The notes under the pieces are model-generated. The model saw only the letters and a list, made by a program, of their open reading frames with translations. It did no database searches and was not told where the DNA came from. Source: Smittium culicis (Eukaryota; Kickxellomycota; Harpellomycetes; Harpellales; Legeriomycetaceae). Taken from it: a DNA stretch of 63,113 nucleotides. The stretch is taken from the NCBI GenBank assembly GCA_001970855.1, contig LSSN01000009.1, positions 9,805 to 72,917 on the forward strand, in the 5' to 3' direction. A program made the position numbers and the translations under genes. This document shows, one piece after another, positions 1 to 11,568 of this stretch (positions are counted from its first letter, which is position 1; each line of letters starts with the position of its first letter).

Positions 1-36
<36 letters not shown>

Positions 37-591
37 GGTAGTGGAGATTATATAATTTAGCTTATAAGAGATAAACTAAAGAAAAGATATCTTTGTTGTG
101 AGCTGCTCTTCATATTATCGCCAACGGTAGTTTTTATTGTTATATTAATTAATTTTAGCTTGTCCTTTTTTATATTACATGCTTTGCAATTAGATATACC
201 TCTATTCAGGCTTTTGTGTTTTCTCCTGGAGTTTGAAACAGTTTCCATGCACTCATTCCAATACGTATTTCTAAATAACTCCCTTCAAGGCAACATAAAG
301 CTGTCCCTTTTATAGCCAGCTCACAATTAAAATTTAATTCATTCTCGCCCCTTTTACAACAATACAAAAATAAGAATTTTTTTTTTTTCTTTTTCGAATT
401 CATTACCTCAACCAAAATACTTACATACAAAACATATTCGTTTCAGCCCATATAAATCTGAATATCTGCGCAAGTCAACTGTCTTTTTATCATCAATATT
501 TTACTCGATTTCTTCAAAATACGACTGTTTCTCAAAAATACTTTAAAGCAGAAAGAATACCAAATAATCTCGCAAAAGGCCCCAATCGAAA
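1..591. other. Window edge: poly-T run and unassigned upstream sequence
   Basis: Positions 1-35 are an uninterrupted T run, which looks like a contig edge or an A/T homopolymer. The rest is the region upstream of the RING gene. On the minus strand around 206-430 there is a short open stretch of fairly complex sequence that could be part of an exon of a gene running off the left edge. I found no start, splice pair or family motif to support it, so no gene is called. Confidence 0.5.
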
Positions 592-1740
592 ATGGGTAAC
601 TTTGTATTTACTTTATTTTAGCTTAAACTTTTGAAAAAAAAGTACTATTTTCTTTCTGTTTTTATTTTAGGTGCTAATGAAGTGTTGAAAAACTTGTCTA
701 TATTACTTTATGTTTTTATACCATGTAAGATATTACCATATATAATCTATTTAAATTGGCTTATTTTTTACAAAAAAATTATCAGTTTTCGTTCAAATAT
801 CTTATATATGTGAACACGCTCATAAAAAATTTCCCCTTCAATCTTTAACTTTTGCTTATGTATACTATTTGCTTTTTTTTCTTTCATGTTAGTAACTATA
901 ATAATTCTGCTCTTCAGAATAAAAATTGGGCTTGGCCGCCGTAGAAGTCGGCCTTATTCAGAAGAAGAACTTGCACAATACCAAGAACCTGATTTACGCA
1001 AGAGAAAAGACCATTTATCTAAGCAAGAACTCGAATTCTACCCAATAATCCCGTTCAAGCCTTCTAGCAAACTTTCAAAGAAAAAGTCAAAGTTAAAAAA
1101 TTCAATAGTTGACCACCATAGCTTAAATTTAAATTCTGAACCTGGGTCTAGCCCAGAATCGCTTTCATTATCAGGAAACTTCGATATTGTTCATCGAAAA
1201 TCTACCAGTTCTAGTATTATAAAAAGCCCAAGCTCTTCTGATCACGCACTCAATGTAAAAGATATAAATGATTCTACATCTCACGACTACGACTGCCTAA
1301 TATGCTTTGAAGTCATCGATGTTGGCGACAGTATCAGAGAAATCCCTTGCAATCACATCTTCCATTTGAATTGTCTAGACACGTGGCTGGAATCAAGGTC
1401 TGTGTACTGCCCTACGTGCAGATTCAACCTTCATGTCGACACCTCTAACTTCTCGCCGAATTTAGCAAATTCAAACAGTCTTACTTTACCCTCAGCCACA
1501 AATAACAGCGATATCGACACCACTAATGGTTTTATTGGCTACAACGACAGCACTAGCGATACAAATGACATGAGTTATGTTGAAATTAGCAGCTCCAGTA
1601 TGAATAGAATGAGTAACGCCCAAATCAACAGCAGCATTACCAATGTTACAATTAATACTAAAGCTGACGGAAATATCACCAATAACATAGATAACACCCA
1701 AACTAACAGTACTAGTACAAGTAACACAATGAAGAGTTAA
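592..1740 (+). CDS. Membrane-anchored RING-H2 E3 ubiquitin ligase (spliced, 301 aa)
   Basis: Likely an E3 ubiquitin ligase held in a membrane with a cytosolic RING. My model has three exons: 592-595, 671-724 and 893-1740, with GT-AG introns of 75 and 168 nt, giving 301 codons plus stop. The splices join a conserved-looking ATG context to a hydrophobic stretch (about residues 10-32) ending in a basic RIKIGLGRRR-type stop-transfer. The RING-H2 domain (about residues 154-195) has the full ligand set: C-x2-C, C-x-H, H-x2-H-x2-C and C-x2-C. This is the C3H2C3 pattern of transmembrane RING ligases such as the ATL type. The tail of about 100 residues is low-complexity Asn/Ser/Thr. The first exon codes for only four bases, so the start is the weakest part; an unspliced start at 886 would leave half a membrane segment. 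Substrate unknown. Confidence 0.8.
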
Positions 1741-3982
1741 TTCAACAGCGCCTATGAGAATTACCCTTAAGCTCTGAGCTTTTAATTGTACCCAACAAGG
1801 GAAAAAAAAACGTTAATGTATATTTGTAAAAAATCAAATTTTCTATGGGTATTTAGCTAGCTTTCTATGTATTTATACGTTCTTAATATTGCATGGATTA
1901 AAAAACAGATTTTTTTTGTACACTTGATAATATTTCAGGTGAGCATAAACAACACATTCTTTTTTATCAATTTAAATTTACTTTTATACTCGATCCATTG
2001 CTCAATTTTTTGCAATAATTTTAAATGATTAATTGGTATTTTGGTTTTACCAAAATCAGTACTTTAACAAGATATTTTATTCCTGAAAATCTGAAAAGTT
2101 GACGAAAAAAAAATTAATATAAATTTTTATACGCTGGTTCCAGAAATTAGAAGTATTTTGAGTGATGAACATGTGATTTTCTTTTTTGAGAATTTGTGTA
2201 CGAGATTCTGATGTATATAAGTATATATATAATAATATGCAGGGTGTATATTTATTATCCATTAGGAAGATTATAATAACTTATTTCTGCTACTTGGGCA
2301 TTATTATTACTGGGAATTCATTTGAATTTTTGTGAACTCGTAAATCAGTAGATAAAGTTCGACAGCAATATACATGTATCAAGCTGATGCTTACATTATA
2401 TATAGTATTTCAAGCTTCAAGTATTCTGTATTGGTAAAGTTATTAATAGTGATTCTTTTTACTTTATAGATGGTTGAAATTTTTTTTACAATTCAAAGTT
2501 TGTGTAAAGTACTTCTGAACCGACAGTTAAGTGGGGGAGGAGGGAGGTTAAGATACAGCAAATTCTTTCAGCGAGAGCTTTCTAGTGTTTATATGAGTTT
2601 ATTTTATATTTGGAGATCAGATAGCGTTTCTATTGCCACTTACACCTTTCCGATATTAAACTATAATTTGTACGAGACAATTTAATTCGAATAAATCATC
2701 AAAAAAAACCCCCCAATAATAGTGATATTAGCTCCTTTGGGCGGTAATATATAATATATACATTTATATATGAACTAGATGGGTTTTATTTGTTCATATG
2801 GCACTATTAAAGATCATAAAAAGTATTCTATTAACAACATACAAAAAAACATATAACACATATATTATTTTAGAGGGATAGAAGAGTTATATTTAGCCGT
2901 GTTCTGAAAAAGCAAAACAAAATTTATAAAAAAAAAAAGTCTCGCTGCTCCGTATCGAATTATTAACAAAATTAAACTGACGGGCGAGAATGGTGATAGA
3001 AGGTTGCAGGAATTATAAATCAACAAATGTGGGAGTTATTGGAGATATTATATTAGGCAGAGCTTTGGTAAATGAACTAAGAAAACTATGAAGAATAAGT
3101 GAAAATAAGTAAAAAATGTACATAGCTAAGCTGGTTGAAATTTATTTTATTTATGCATTTATTTTACTATGCTACTCGAAATATTTTTATTCTGGAAGCT
3201 ATTATCAGCAATACACTGGCCAAGTTTTAATTCCTTGGCCACATTATTTTGGGTATAGATATAGAAAGGTCTTTGGTCAAGATGAAGTGGGATTTCTCGC
3301 ATACCACTAAGTTTCTTGGCTGATGCTGCAGCTTCTTGGTTTATTAAGTAATCGGGTTGACTGGCTTGCAGAAACGCTTTTACTAAATAGTAGATGCTAT
3401 TTCTTACCTTCCTTTTTTTTTTATACAGCTCTTTACTCTGCTTTTATCAGTAAATATTTGTTAGATAGAGGAAAAATTGTTACAATATTTATTTTTTTAT
3501 TTTTTGTCGGGTATCTAAATACTCCTTTTGGTTTTAAGGTTATGCGAATATACGCCTGAGTCTAACTTTAAAACTAATTTTCTAACTACTTGTGGTCTAT
3601 AAAATGTAGTTATGCTTACTAAAGTTCCAAATAATTCCTATAAGGAAAATAAAAATAAAACAAAATTTGTTTATTTTATTTGTTTACCAATGAGAATGCT
3701 GAAATAAACCAATAAAAATTGACCAAGAAATCTCATTAGTTAGACTTTAATTTTTTTGGGGGGTTAATAGAAATTAAGCTTTTTCGCTTTGAAGCAGGAA
3801 AGAAAAAACAAAAACTTATATAAACTATTATAAGTGGAAACGAAAAAGACTATATACCCCGACCTCTTTTGAACTAAAAATTAAATTTACAAAAACCCCA
3901 CTTTTTTTTTTATTTTAGCTATTTATATTATTATTACCACTCAATATCAGCTTATCTCAACTTTCAACAGTAGTACTATAAA
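1741..3982. other. Intergenic region without a supported gene
   Basis: About 2.2 kb between the RING gene and the Ysc84 gene. Composition is mixed, with several A and T runs. Two consecutive plus-strand open stretches at 3116-3310 and 3323-3559 are hydrophobic and separated by a stop. They match no family I recognise and have no convincing splice signals. They could be a decayed gene, but chance is an adequate explanation. The last 100 bases before 3983 are the Ysc84 upstream region. Confidence 0.4.
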
Positions 3983-5936
3983 ATGAAATTAAACTCACCG
4001 ATTCCCGCAAGTTTAGCTAAAGAATGCGAAAAAGCAGCTAAAGTTCTAAATGCATTTATCGGTATATTTATAATTACAACTTTTTTTATACCCACAGATT
4101 TACTGCTTATAAAATATAATGTTTATGTCTAGCTGATTTATTTTTTTACTAATTCCAACTTTGTTTTATAAGCTCAAACTTACTTTCTTTTTTTTTTCCG
4201 CTACAAATGAATGCTTTTAATTAGACCCGAAAGTATCAAAGAGCGTAGATAAAGTAATACCCAAAAATATTCTTGATAGATGTAATGGAATAGCCATTCT
4301 CACCGTTATTAAAGCTGGTTTTATTTGGTCTGGCAGAGTAGGCTCTGGCCTTGTTTTCGCTCGGTAACATTATTCTCCAATACCCACTTTAATATTTCTT
4401 CATTTATTCTCACTGCTTTTCCCCCTTTTTAGTTGCTAAAAAAAAATGTAATTTTTTTTTACTAATTCTTTACTTTGTCTATACCTTAAATTCAAAATAA
4501 CTTCGAATTTATTTAGTTTACCAGATGGAAGTAAGATTATCGCATATTACAGTTTATACAATAACGATTTATATAAAGTTTCTTTGTACTAATTTTAATA
4601 TTTTTATCTTTCTTTCGAAATTTAAGGATGGTCTGCTCCTTCTGCTATCGGCACTGCAGGAGTCGGATTTGGAGGCCAAATAGGCGCCGAGCTAACTGAC
4701 TTCGTAATGATCTTAAACACCAAATCTGCAGTAAAAGCGTTTTCCCATGGAGGAAACGTCACTCTCGGAGGAAATATCGGAGGTACAATTTTGGTTATAT
4801 ATTACTTTTTCAAATACTATTTTCATTTATCATCACCTCAACAACCAATACTAAAATCCTTTCTACCTTTTAAAAATTAAAGTCTCCGCCGGACCCTTTG
4901 GTAGGAGCGCAGAAGTTAGTGGCGCCTTAATAAATGTAGCGCCTGTATTTTCCTACAGCAAAAGCAAAGGACTTTTTGCAGGTGTTTCACTGGAAGGTTC
5001 TGTAATTTTAGAACGTAAAGACGCCAATGAAAAATTTTACGGCAGAAGAGTTACAGCCTCCGATCTACTGACTGGTAAAATTGATCCGCCTCCACAAGCC
5101 TCTGCCCTTTATCGTGCAATTGAACTAAAGAGCGCTGGTAATTACAACATGTACAACAGCCCTAGCCCTGGATCAAACCAAAACGATAGTCCTGGTAAAA
5201 ATATTTTATTTTATCTACTTTTAACCCGCTCTAATTACAGCGTTTATTAATTCTGTTGCTTGCATTAAATGTTTAGGCTCATCAAGACCACACACTATTA
5301 GCTCATACGGCTCAAATCCTTATGGAACCAACTCTTCTCGACTAAATCAACCCGTTATTTCTCGTGGCGACTCACCCGCAAATTCAAGCAACCGTTTTTC
5401 GAATTCTAATATAAGTTCAGGTCCTCCAAATTACCATGAAATAGCTGGCACAGATTCATACGCCAGCGCAGATAAAAAATCTAAATTTTCAATGCCACAA
5501 GCTAGTGATTATCATAACCAACAGTTACGCGGAGTTGGGACTTTAGGCGCAGGCAGAGCTCCACCACCACCACCGCCAACAGTTGCAAGCATGCCACCAG
5601 TGCCGCCTCTTCCAAGAAAAAAAACTGCAACTGCATTATATACTTTTAATGGTGATGCTCCAGGCGATTTAAAATTCTCAAAGGGCGATATAATAACGAT
5701 AACTAAGAGCACTGATACACAAGATGACTGGTGGGAAGGTTCATGCAATGGTTTTTCTGGACAAGTAATACCCTTTTATCTTTAGTTACTATTTTTGATT
5801 ATTCTTTACTCTTTTACTATTTCATTCTCAACTATATTTGTGCATTTTTTCCCCTACATAACTGACACTTTATCATTAACTAAATCTATTCTATTTCTAT
5901 TCATAGTTCCCAGCAAATTATGTCCGAGTTGATTAG
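3983..5936 (+). CDS. YSC84: Ysc84/Lsb3-type protein: lipid-binding SYLF domain plus C-terminal SH3 (spliced, 405 aa)
   Basis: Homologue of yeast Ysc84/Lsb3 and animal SH3YL1, which bind phosphoinositides and actin at endocytic patches. Seven exons: 3983-4061, 4225-4363, 4517-4530, 4627-4782, 4883-5194, 5277-5764 and 5907-5936, total 406 codons with stop. The SYLF/Ysc84 part (about residues 1-190) shows the family landmarks: an N-terminal NSPIP.SL segment, AILTVIKAGF, SGRVGSG, WSAPSAI, ELTDFVMILN, SAGPFGRSAE and YSKSKGLFAGVS. A Ser/Asn/Pro-rich linker with a PPPPPP stretch follows; it could itself bind SH3 domains. The SH3 domain (about 350-405) starts at ALYTF, has the DDWWEG core, and is completed only by the last 30-nt exon carrying FPANYV. 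Exon 3 is just 14 nt. Family assignment is firm, and exon joins are all in frame with conserved residues. Confidence 0.95.
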
Positions 5937-6620
5937 GACCTTTTCCAGTACTCATTAATCGATATAAAAAATATATAAATTTCATACTCATATCACTAGT
6001 TTTTTAATTACTATATTTATCAATTTAACTGCCTTAAGATTATACCTATTATTCAGTCTTGTATAATCCACTCAGAAAATCAACTTTATCATTGTTTTTT
6101 GTACATAATCTTTCATCATTTAGTGAGTTACCCTATTTTAAGAGTAATCTGTGATCGTGAATAATATAAATGGGAATTGCGTTTAGGATTATTGTTTATA
6201 TTATCTCTTGTTTCAAATTGGCCAATTAAATATCAGTCTTTTATTTTGTTTTTAAATCGACGATTGTTATTGGGGCATGAAAGTATCGCCTTTGTTACCT
6301 TATTAGTCAATCTCCTATAGGTTTATCTTTGCTTTAAACTTATTGGGTTTATTATAATTATTCCACAATTCATTTAGCAACTCAATAACGAAATTTTATT
6401 TATTTATTTTTTTTCGTTAAGTTTTATTTAATTTTGTTTCGTTCAATAATTAGTACTTTAATTTAATTTTATTTTTATACAAAAATATTAAACACTTGTA
6501 TATTTTATCAAGTTAAAATAACTTTCAGTAATAAACTCGCTTTTTCATTCGGGAGAGAAAGATATAAGAAAAACATAAAGAATCGATATTGTTACAACCA
6601 AAATATATAAAGAGCGAGGA
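5937..6620. other. Intergenic: Ysc84 3' region and DAD1 upstream region
   Basis: About 680 bases of AT-rich sequence between two genes on the same strand. No ORF, RNA gene or repeat stands out. It should hold the 3' end of the Ysc84 transcript and the promoter of DAD1. Confidence 0.5.
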
Positions 6621-6824
6621 ATGGATATGGATAATGAAGAAAAATCACAGCTTTTTCGAAACGAGCGGAGTGAGCTAATAAAGAGTATAAAGAGAAATCT
6701 TGCTGAAACCGTTGATGGGCTTGATCAGCTATGCTCAAATCTGGATTCGATCCAGCAAATCGGAATAAAATTCAAAGACGTTGCCGAATTATGGACTGAG
6801 TTTGGGAATATAATGAAATCATAA
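6621..6824 (+). CDS. DAD1: DASH/Dam1 complex subunit Dad1 (67 aa)
   Basis: Small subunit of the DASH (Dam1) complex, which forms rings or patches on spindle microtubules and couples kinetochores to plus ends. The single-exon frame gives 67 residues, within the short size range known for Dad1 proteins. The sequence is one helical unit with the family features: an acidic N-terminus, an F.NERSELI segment, then a regular L.....LDQL..NLDSI heptad and a terminal F.DVAELW motif, where the LW pair is the family signature. The start at 6621 is the first ATG in frame and sits in an AAGAGCGAGGA leader. A second Met three codons later is an alternative. No introns, unlike nearly every neighbour. DASH is essentially a fungal complex, so this gene supports a fungal source. 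Confidence 0.9.
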   Translation: MDMDNEEKSQLFRNERSELIKSIKRNLAETVDGLDQLCSNLDSIQQIGIKFKDVAELWTEFGNIMKS

Positions 6825-7838
6825 AAATCACACTTATTCCAGATTTGTGTTTTAATTCTCCTCAAAAATTGAAAGAAGCTATACGACAACTACTATTACT
6901 GCCAAATACCACTTGCTATCGCTCGCTTATGAATCTGTTTTCTTTTTTTTAACTCTTTAGACTATCTACACAAATTTTGTACATATAATGCGTTCTCATT
7001 TGATTTATTTTACCTAGTACTTCCAATCTCTTTCATTTCCCTTGCTAAGTAGAATTATGAAGAAATAGATTCTTATCAGCCACTTTGAAGAAAGAAATCA
7101 ATATCAAAAAAAATTACAATATCCTTATCTTTAGGCTAATTCTAGAACTCCCTGCCTAATCAATCATTTATATATCTTTATATGATAAACAAAATTTTCA
7201 ACAGGAATTAATCATTTAAATGTCGCAAAAATAGGATATAAACCTCGTCCCCCCATCTTTTTTTTTTTTTAAAAACCATGTTATTCAGGTTGCGGTTTTC
7301 AATTATAAAAATAAACCAAAGATAAATCAAATTATTCAGTTTCAAGCTTAATTTAGCAAATTTGATTTTTAAATCTATCAAAAACATTTATATATATACA
7401 ACATACAAAACGGAAATGTTTTAACAAAGTAAAATCTTGAAAAAAAGAATACACAAAATAAAGTTCCGTTAACAAATCCTGGATATAAAAATGCATTTGT
7501 ATTAGTGTAAAAAATAATAGCTAAAAGGTAGTCTCCTCTGTTGACCTAGACTTGGATTACACTATGAAAACTTGCAAAATCCAAAAGTAGAAGTATACAA
7601 CTCAAATATTTTATCTTTGTAGATATTTCAAAATGTAGATTTATAAATATTTTCATGTTTTATTCTTTTAATGCAAGTTACATTATAAACTAATAAAACC
7701 TCTTGATCTGTTCAAGGTTGGAAAGAGTTATACGAGTAAAATACGATGGATAACAGATAAAAGTAAATGTTGGTTCTTGTAATATGAGGTTTTTTTTTCC
7801 CTTGCATAATTAAGTAGTATGAACGTGTAATTCAAAAT
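6825..7838. other. Convergent intergenic region between DAD1 and the TLDc gene
   Basis: About 1 kb between two gene 3' ends that point at each other. AT-rich with A and T runs (for example around 7260). No ORF or RNA gene that I can support. It probably contains only 3' UTRs and termination signals. Confidence 0.45.
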
Positions 7839-8949
7839 TTAATGGTGTCGCGGAAATGCCCAGAGTTCTAGATTAATGATATGGAAGCTGGCGTCAGATA
7901 CTGGATTACTTTCGAGCTGACTTTGAGGAACACATAAAGGATCGTTGTTAAAAGCTGGGCATTTAGTTGTTCGGCCATTTAAAAGGTCGCTATGAATCCA
8001 CAATCCAAATGTCCCATTTCTACGTGTAAATCATCATTTTACCAGGTTGGATTAGACTTGAAAACCTACTTTAAATTTCTCAAAAAAAAATAGTCAGTAG
8101 ATTGAAAGACTTACCCTCCACCGACAGCTATAAAGTTGGGATCACATAAAATCATGTAGTTGCTATCTTTTGTGTGCTTATAAATTGATACATCTGATTT
8201 GTTTGGGCTATCTAGTTTCCACAAAAAACTATATAAAAAAGATATAAAATTTTGTCAAATTGAAATAGTATAGTTTATGCTGTACAAGTTTCGTATTCCT
8301 ATATTTAAATTGGATTATATAATAATAAAAGTTAGCTTGAAAACAAAAAGGCAAAAATTTACCAAGTACCGTCACCGTAAAATTTCGGACTTATTTTGAG
8401 AGGCTCATTGATATAAGCTCCAAAAACCTGATTTATCGAAAACCATAAGTCAGAATAAATTAGTTAGAAAGAGGCCAGCTCAAAGTCTCAGAGAAAAAAA
8501 ATAAAACTGGATAAATTAAACAAGCTATAAGAGAGTAAATCTCAATAAAGCTTACGTTTCCGTTTGAGTCCTTGATTGAAAGAATCATTGGTCCCATGTT
8601 TTCAGAATTTTGCAACAGTGTTTTCATGCTTATCCCATGCTGCTCAAAGCTATAAATTAGATTCCATCTATTTTCCGATTTGTACCGCGGAGGAACGCTG
8701 TTATTTATCTATGGGCGAAAATGGCGTGCTGTAGTATTTCAATGAGATAAAAGCTAGCTTTGAAAATTATGAATTAAAAAAATAACTGGCAAGTACTTGT
8801 GAGGCAACATCGTCTTGAATGACAGCATTTTTTTCAGAGGTCCTTCCGATTAAGGAAACTTTACTGGGGAAACCGCTGGCTCTCCTGTTCAATATTCTCA
8901 TGTATGGCTTTTCATCGCCATTAAAATCGTTTTGGCTTTTTGAGTTCAT
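7839..8949 (-). CDS. OXR1: TLDc-domain protein, Oxr1-like (spliced, 221 aa)
   Basis: Oxidation-resistance type TLDc protein. In yeast, Oxr1 binds and helps disassemble the V-ATPase, and in animals TLDc proteins protect from oxidative stress. Five exons on the minus strand: 8949-8797, 8708-8556, 8427-8363, 8228-8115 and 8019-7839, total 222 codons with stop. The TLDc domain fills residues about 25-221. Recognisable blocks are the SLIGRTSEK start, W.LIYSFEQHGIS, GPMILSIKDSNGN, VFGAYINEPL, the C-F-L-W-K-L block rebuilt across an intron, F.AVGGG, GTFGLW, FNNDPLC, and a final L.LWAF close to the C-terminus. Each splice restores one of these blocks. The start is the first Met of exon 1. A further upstream exon cannot be excluded, but the frame upstream soon hits a stop. 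The protein is close to a bare TLDc domain, shorter than most multi-domain relatives. Confidence 0.92.
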
Positions 8950-11568
8950 GTAGGTTTTATCTTTATCTATATAGAAAGCATGATATCTTTATTTAAAGCT
9001 GACGGGATTTTTTGAAACAGTTTTATGCAAAATGAATGATTATTAGGAGGTTTTGAGCTTTAAATAGGTCTAGTAGGGGGATGGTTATATAGGGAAATTA
9101 AACTCACTCTTTAGAAAAATTTTGCTGGGGTATATTTATTAGGCCAGTTTTCGAACAATTACTATTTCGCTTTTCCTATAATGTAAATATGAAATGAGTT
9201 TTTTTTCGATAATAACTTTTTTATTTATTTAAATTGGAGTGTAGATAAATAGTTTAAGAGCTTGAAACATTATTGCAATTAAGGAGAGATGAAGCATAAT
9301 TTAATTATACTTATTACCTGTATATGTAAAGTCACATTTAATTTTTATTTCATTTAATTGGTCCCCAAATTTACATTGTAATTACTTTTGGCTTGTTTGT
9401 TGAATCGATGAAATCTAATGGTACTAAAATATTGAGCTTATATTCGCATAAGCATAATTTATCTATAGAGACTATACCTTTCAGTGGCAAATTTAAAAAT
9501 AATTAAATAAGCACTCGCCATTTATTAAAATTCAGCTATTAGCTTCGAAATTAGTATACATTAGATATTTTCACACTCTTGTATTTCACATTCCCAAACT
9601 CCAATGAAGTATTTCTACTACTTTCTATTTGCAAAAATCACGCTCTCGAACCAAAAATAGCCACTAAAGATATTATAATTCAAAAAATATCACCTTATTT
9701 ATTTATTATCAAGTAGTGGTTTATTTCATATAACTCGCCGTAAGACACACAAGTTTTGCACAGCTTTTCAAACAATTGTGCACAAAATCAGTATAACTCA
9801 TTTTCACTACTGTAATTATTCTATGTGCTAACTAATTTACAATAAAATCATAATTTCATAGACATACATGCTTTAAATTGACCTTAAAAAATATAATCTT
9901 TAGTTGATTCGACTTTTATTTAACCCTTTCCTTTCTAACGCTCTTTAAAAAAGCGAATTTATAAATTCACTAGTTGTTTAAATGTGCATTTTCTATTTGC
10001 TACTATTATGAAATAAACCAATGGCTAAAATGTCCGCGAAATTAAAATATATTAACTGAGCACTGTTGGCTATAATTGAAAGGTAAAAAATTATCTACCA
10101 CCCGTGAAAGGGCTAATATTAGGTTAAAGTGTGCAATCACTTTTGTGAGTTCCGTAGTTTAATTATTAACATGGATTGATGTCGAATGGCTTTGGTGGGC
10201 CAAGCTACATTGTACTACCTATGAAATGGCTGACGCTATTAGGTACCGTTGAACAAGTTTATTTTTTAAAACTGTTAATATCAGCTAAACTAATGCCACA
10301 CTAGCGGGTTAAAATTTATTATCGATTTACCATTGATTACTTATTATATTAAAAATGTTATTCGATTACTCTTAAATTCTCCAATCGGCTTATGAATTCT
10401 ATATACAATCATGAGATATGGCGCTTGGTAGGGCTAAAGAATACTTTGAATTTTTTCGAATTAATGTGAATTAAACATTCATTTCCTAAACAACTGAAAT
10501 ATTTCGTAAAGATATCTATAGTTGTTTTTTTATACATTAGATTTTATTAATTTTTTTTTATTAGTATCTATTCAAGAGCTACTGGGATTTGGCCCAAATT
10601 TTAACAAACAGTATTTATATTGGCCTTTTTATGTTAAACAGATGTACATACGGGAGATTCTGAACAAAAACAGCACTGTGTTGCAGCTTAACATTATTGG
10701 CTTAGCTAATCAGTTATTTAAGTTTATTGGTGAAATTAGAAAGATAATTCGTTATTTCTATTTATGTTTTAAATATGAAAATTCATTTGCTAAAAAAAAG
10801 TACATATTTTACTCATTGGCACTAACGTTTTTATTCAAGTTTATTCACTGTAACACTTTATACTATAAAGTGACATAAAAAGAATCGCACTTATAAGGTT
10901 CTATATCTATTGCCTGGAACTTCGATTTTCACAATAAAAAGCACAAAAAGACTTAATAGAATTTACCTTGAGGCTTCGATTATATTAAGCTCATATATTT
11001 ATTCATTCTATTAGATTTAATTAAAATGTCATATCATTATTATTATCATTATTATTGTTTAGCTTAAAAAAATAATCTAGGCGATGTTTATATATTAATG
11101 TCTTAGCTTGGTTATTAAATAGTAGATTTTTAAAAAAAAAACGATAAACCTTCTGTGATAGTCTAGTCTAGTCTAAATATATTCAAGCTTTAAAAATTAT
11201 AAACCCCAAATAAAGCATAAATTATGCAAATCTAAAAAAAATAATATGCATACAATTTAAACGCATAAAACGTTTATAACGCAGCTTATATTAGTAGCAA
11301 ATATATATTTTTTGTTTTAAATAAAAGAAAAAATTTCAAAAAATTGAAACTATATTATATTATATTTAGTTTATTCCTATAATATTTTTTCTGCTTATTA
11401 GAAGAAAATGTTTATATATTGAATATAAAATATTCACTTTTGGAAAAAGGCTAATTCTAATCTTTTTACTACCATAGATAATAGACGCTATTGAAAAAAA
11501 TAATAAACACACTTATTAAAATTCAATTATTATTATATTTAATAAAAGTAATACAAAACTAAACCGAA
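8950..11568. other. Long divergent intergenic region (TLDc gene / MscS gene)
   Basis: About 2.6 kb between the divergent TLDc and MscS genes. It should contain both promoters. The only recognisable element is one copy of a dispersed coding-like repeat at about 10656-10878, listed separately. Between 9500 and 10450 the sequence is less monotonous than the deserts but shows no open frame with coding character and no tRNA-like fold that I could find. Confidence 0.4.
10656..10878 (+). repeat. Dispersed coding-like repeat, copy 1 (inside a 118-codon open frame)
   Basis: This stretch is clearly related to 33301-33525 in nucleotide sequence and in one reading frame. It lies at the 3' end of an open frame (10522-10878, 118 codons) that I do not recognise. 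Shared peptide blocks include ILN..ST.LQ.NIIGL.N, FAKKK..FYSLA and FIHCNTL.YK. Some differences between copies are synonymous (AAC/AAT, TTA/TTG), which hints at descent from a protein-coding element, while others change residues. The copy ends in a near-perfect 19-bp palindrome at 10854-10872 with 9-bp arms. It could be the remnant of a transposon gene or a duplicated host gene fragment. No known transposase motif is visible. Confidence 0.6.

Noticed and set aside
3116..3559. Two consecutive hydrophobic plus-strand frames
   Set aside because: Separated by a stop, no recognisable family or splice pair. Could be a decayed gene but not supportable.
5512..5748. Minus-strand frame with a glycine run opposite Ysc84
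   Set aside because: Mirror image of the proline run and SH3 exon of the real gene on the plus strand.
10522..10878. 118-codon plus-strand frame called as a host gene
   Set aside because: Its 3' two thirds belong to a two-copy repeat and no known domain is visible. Kept as a repeat, not a gene.
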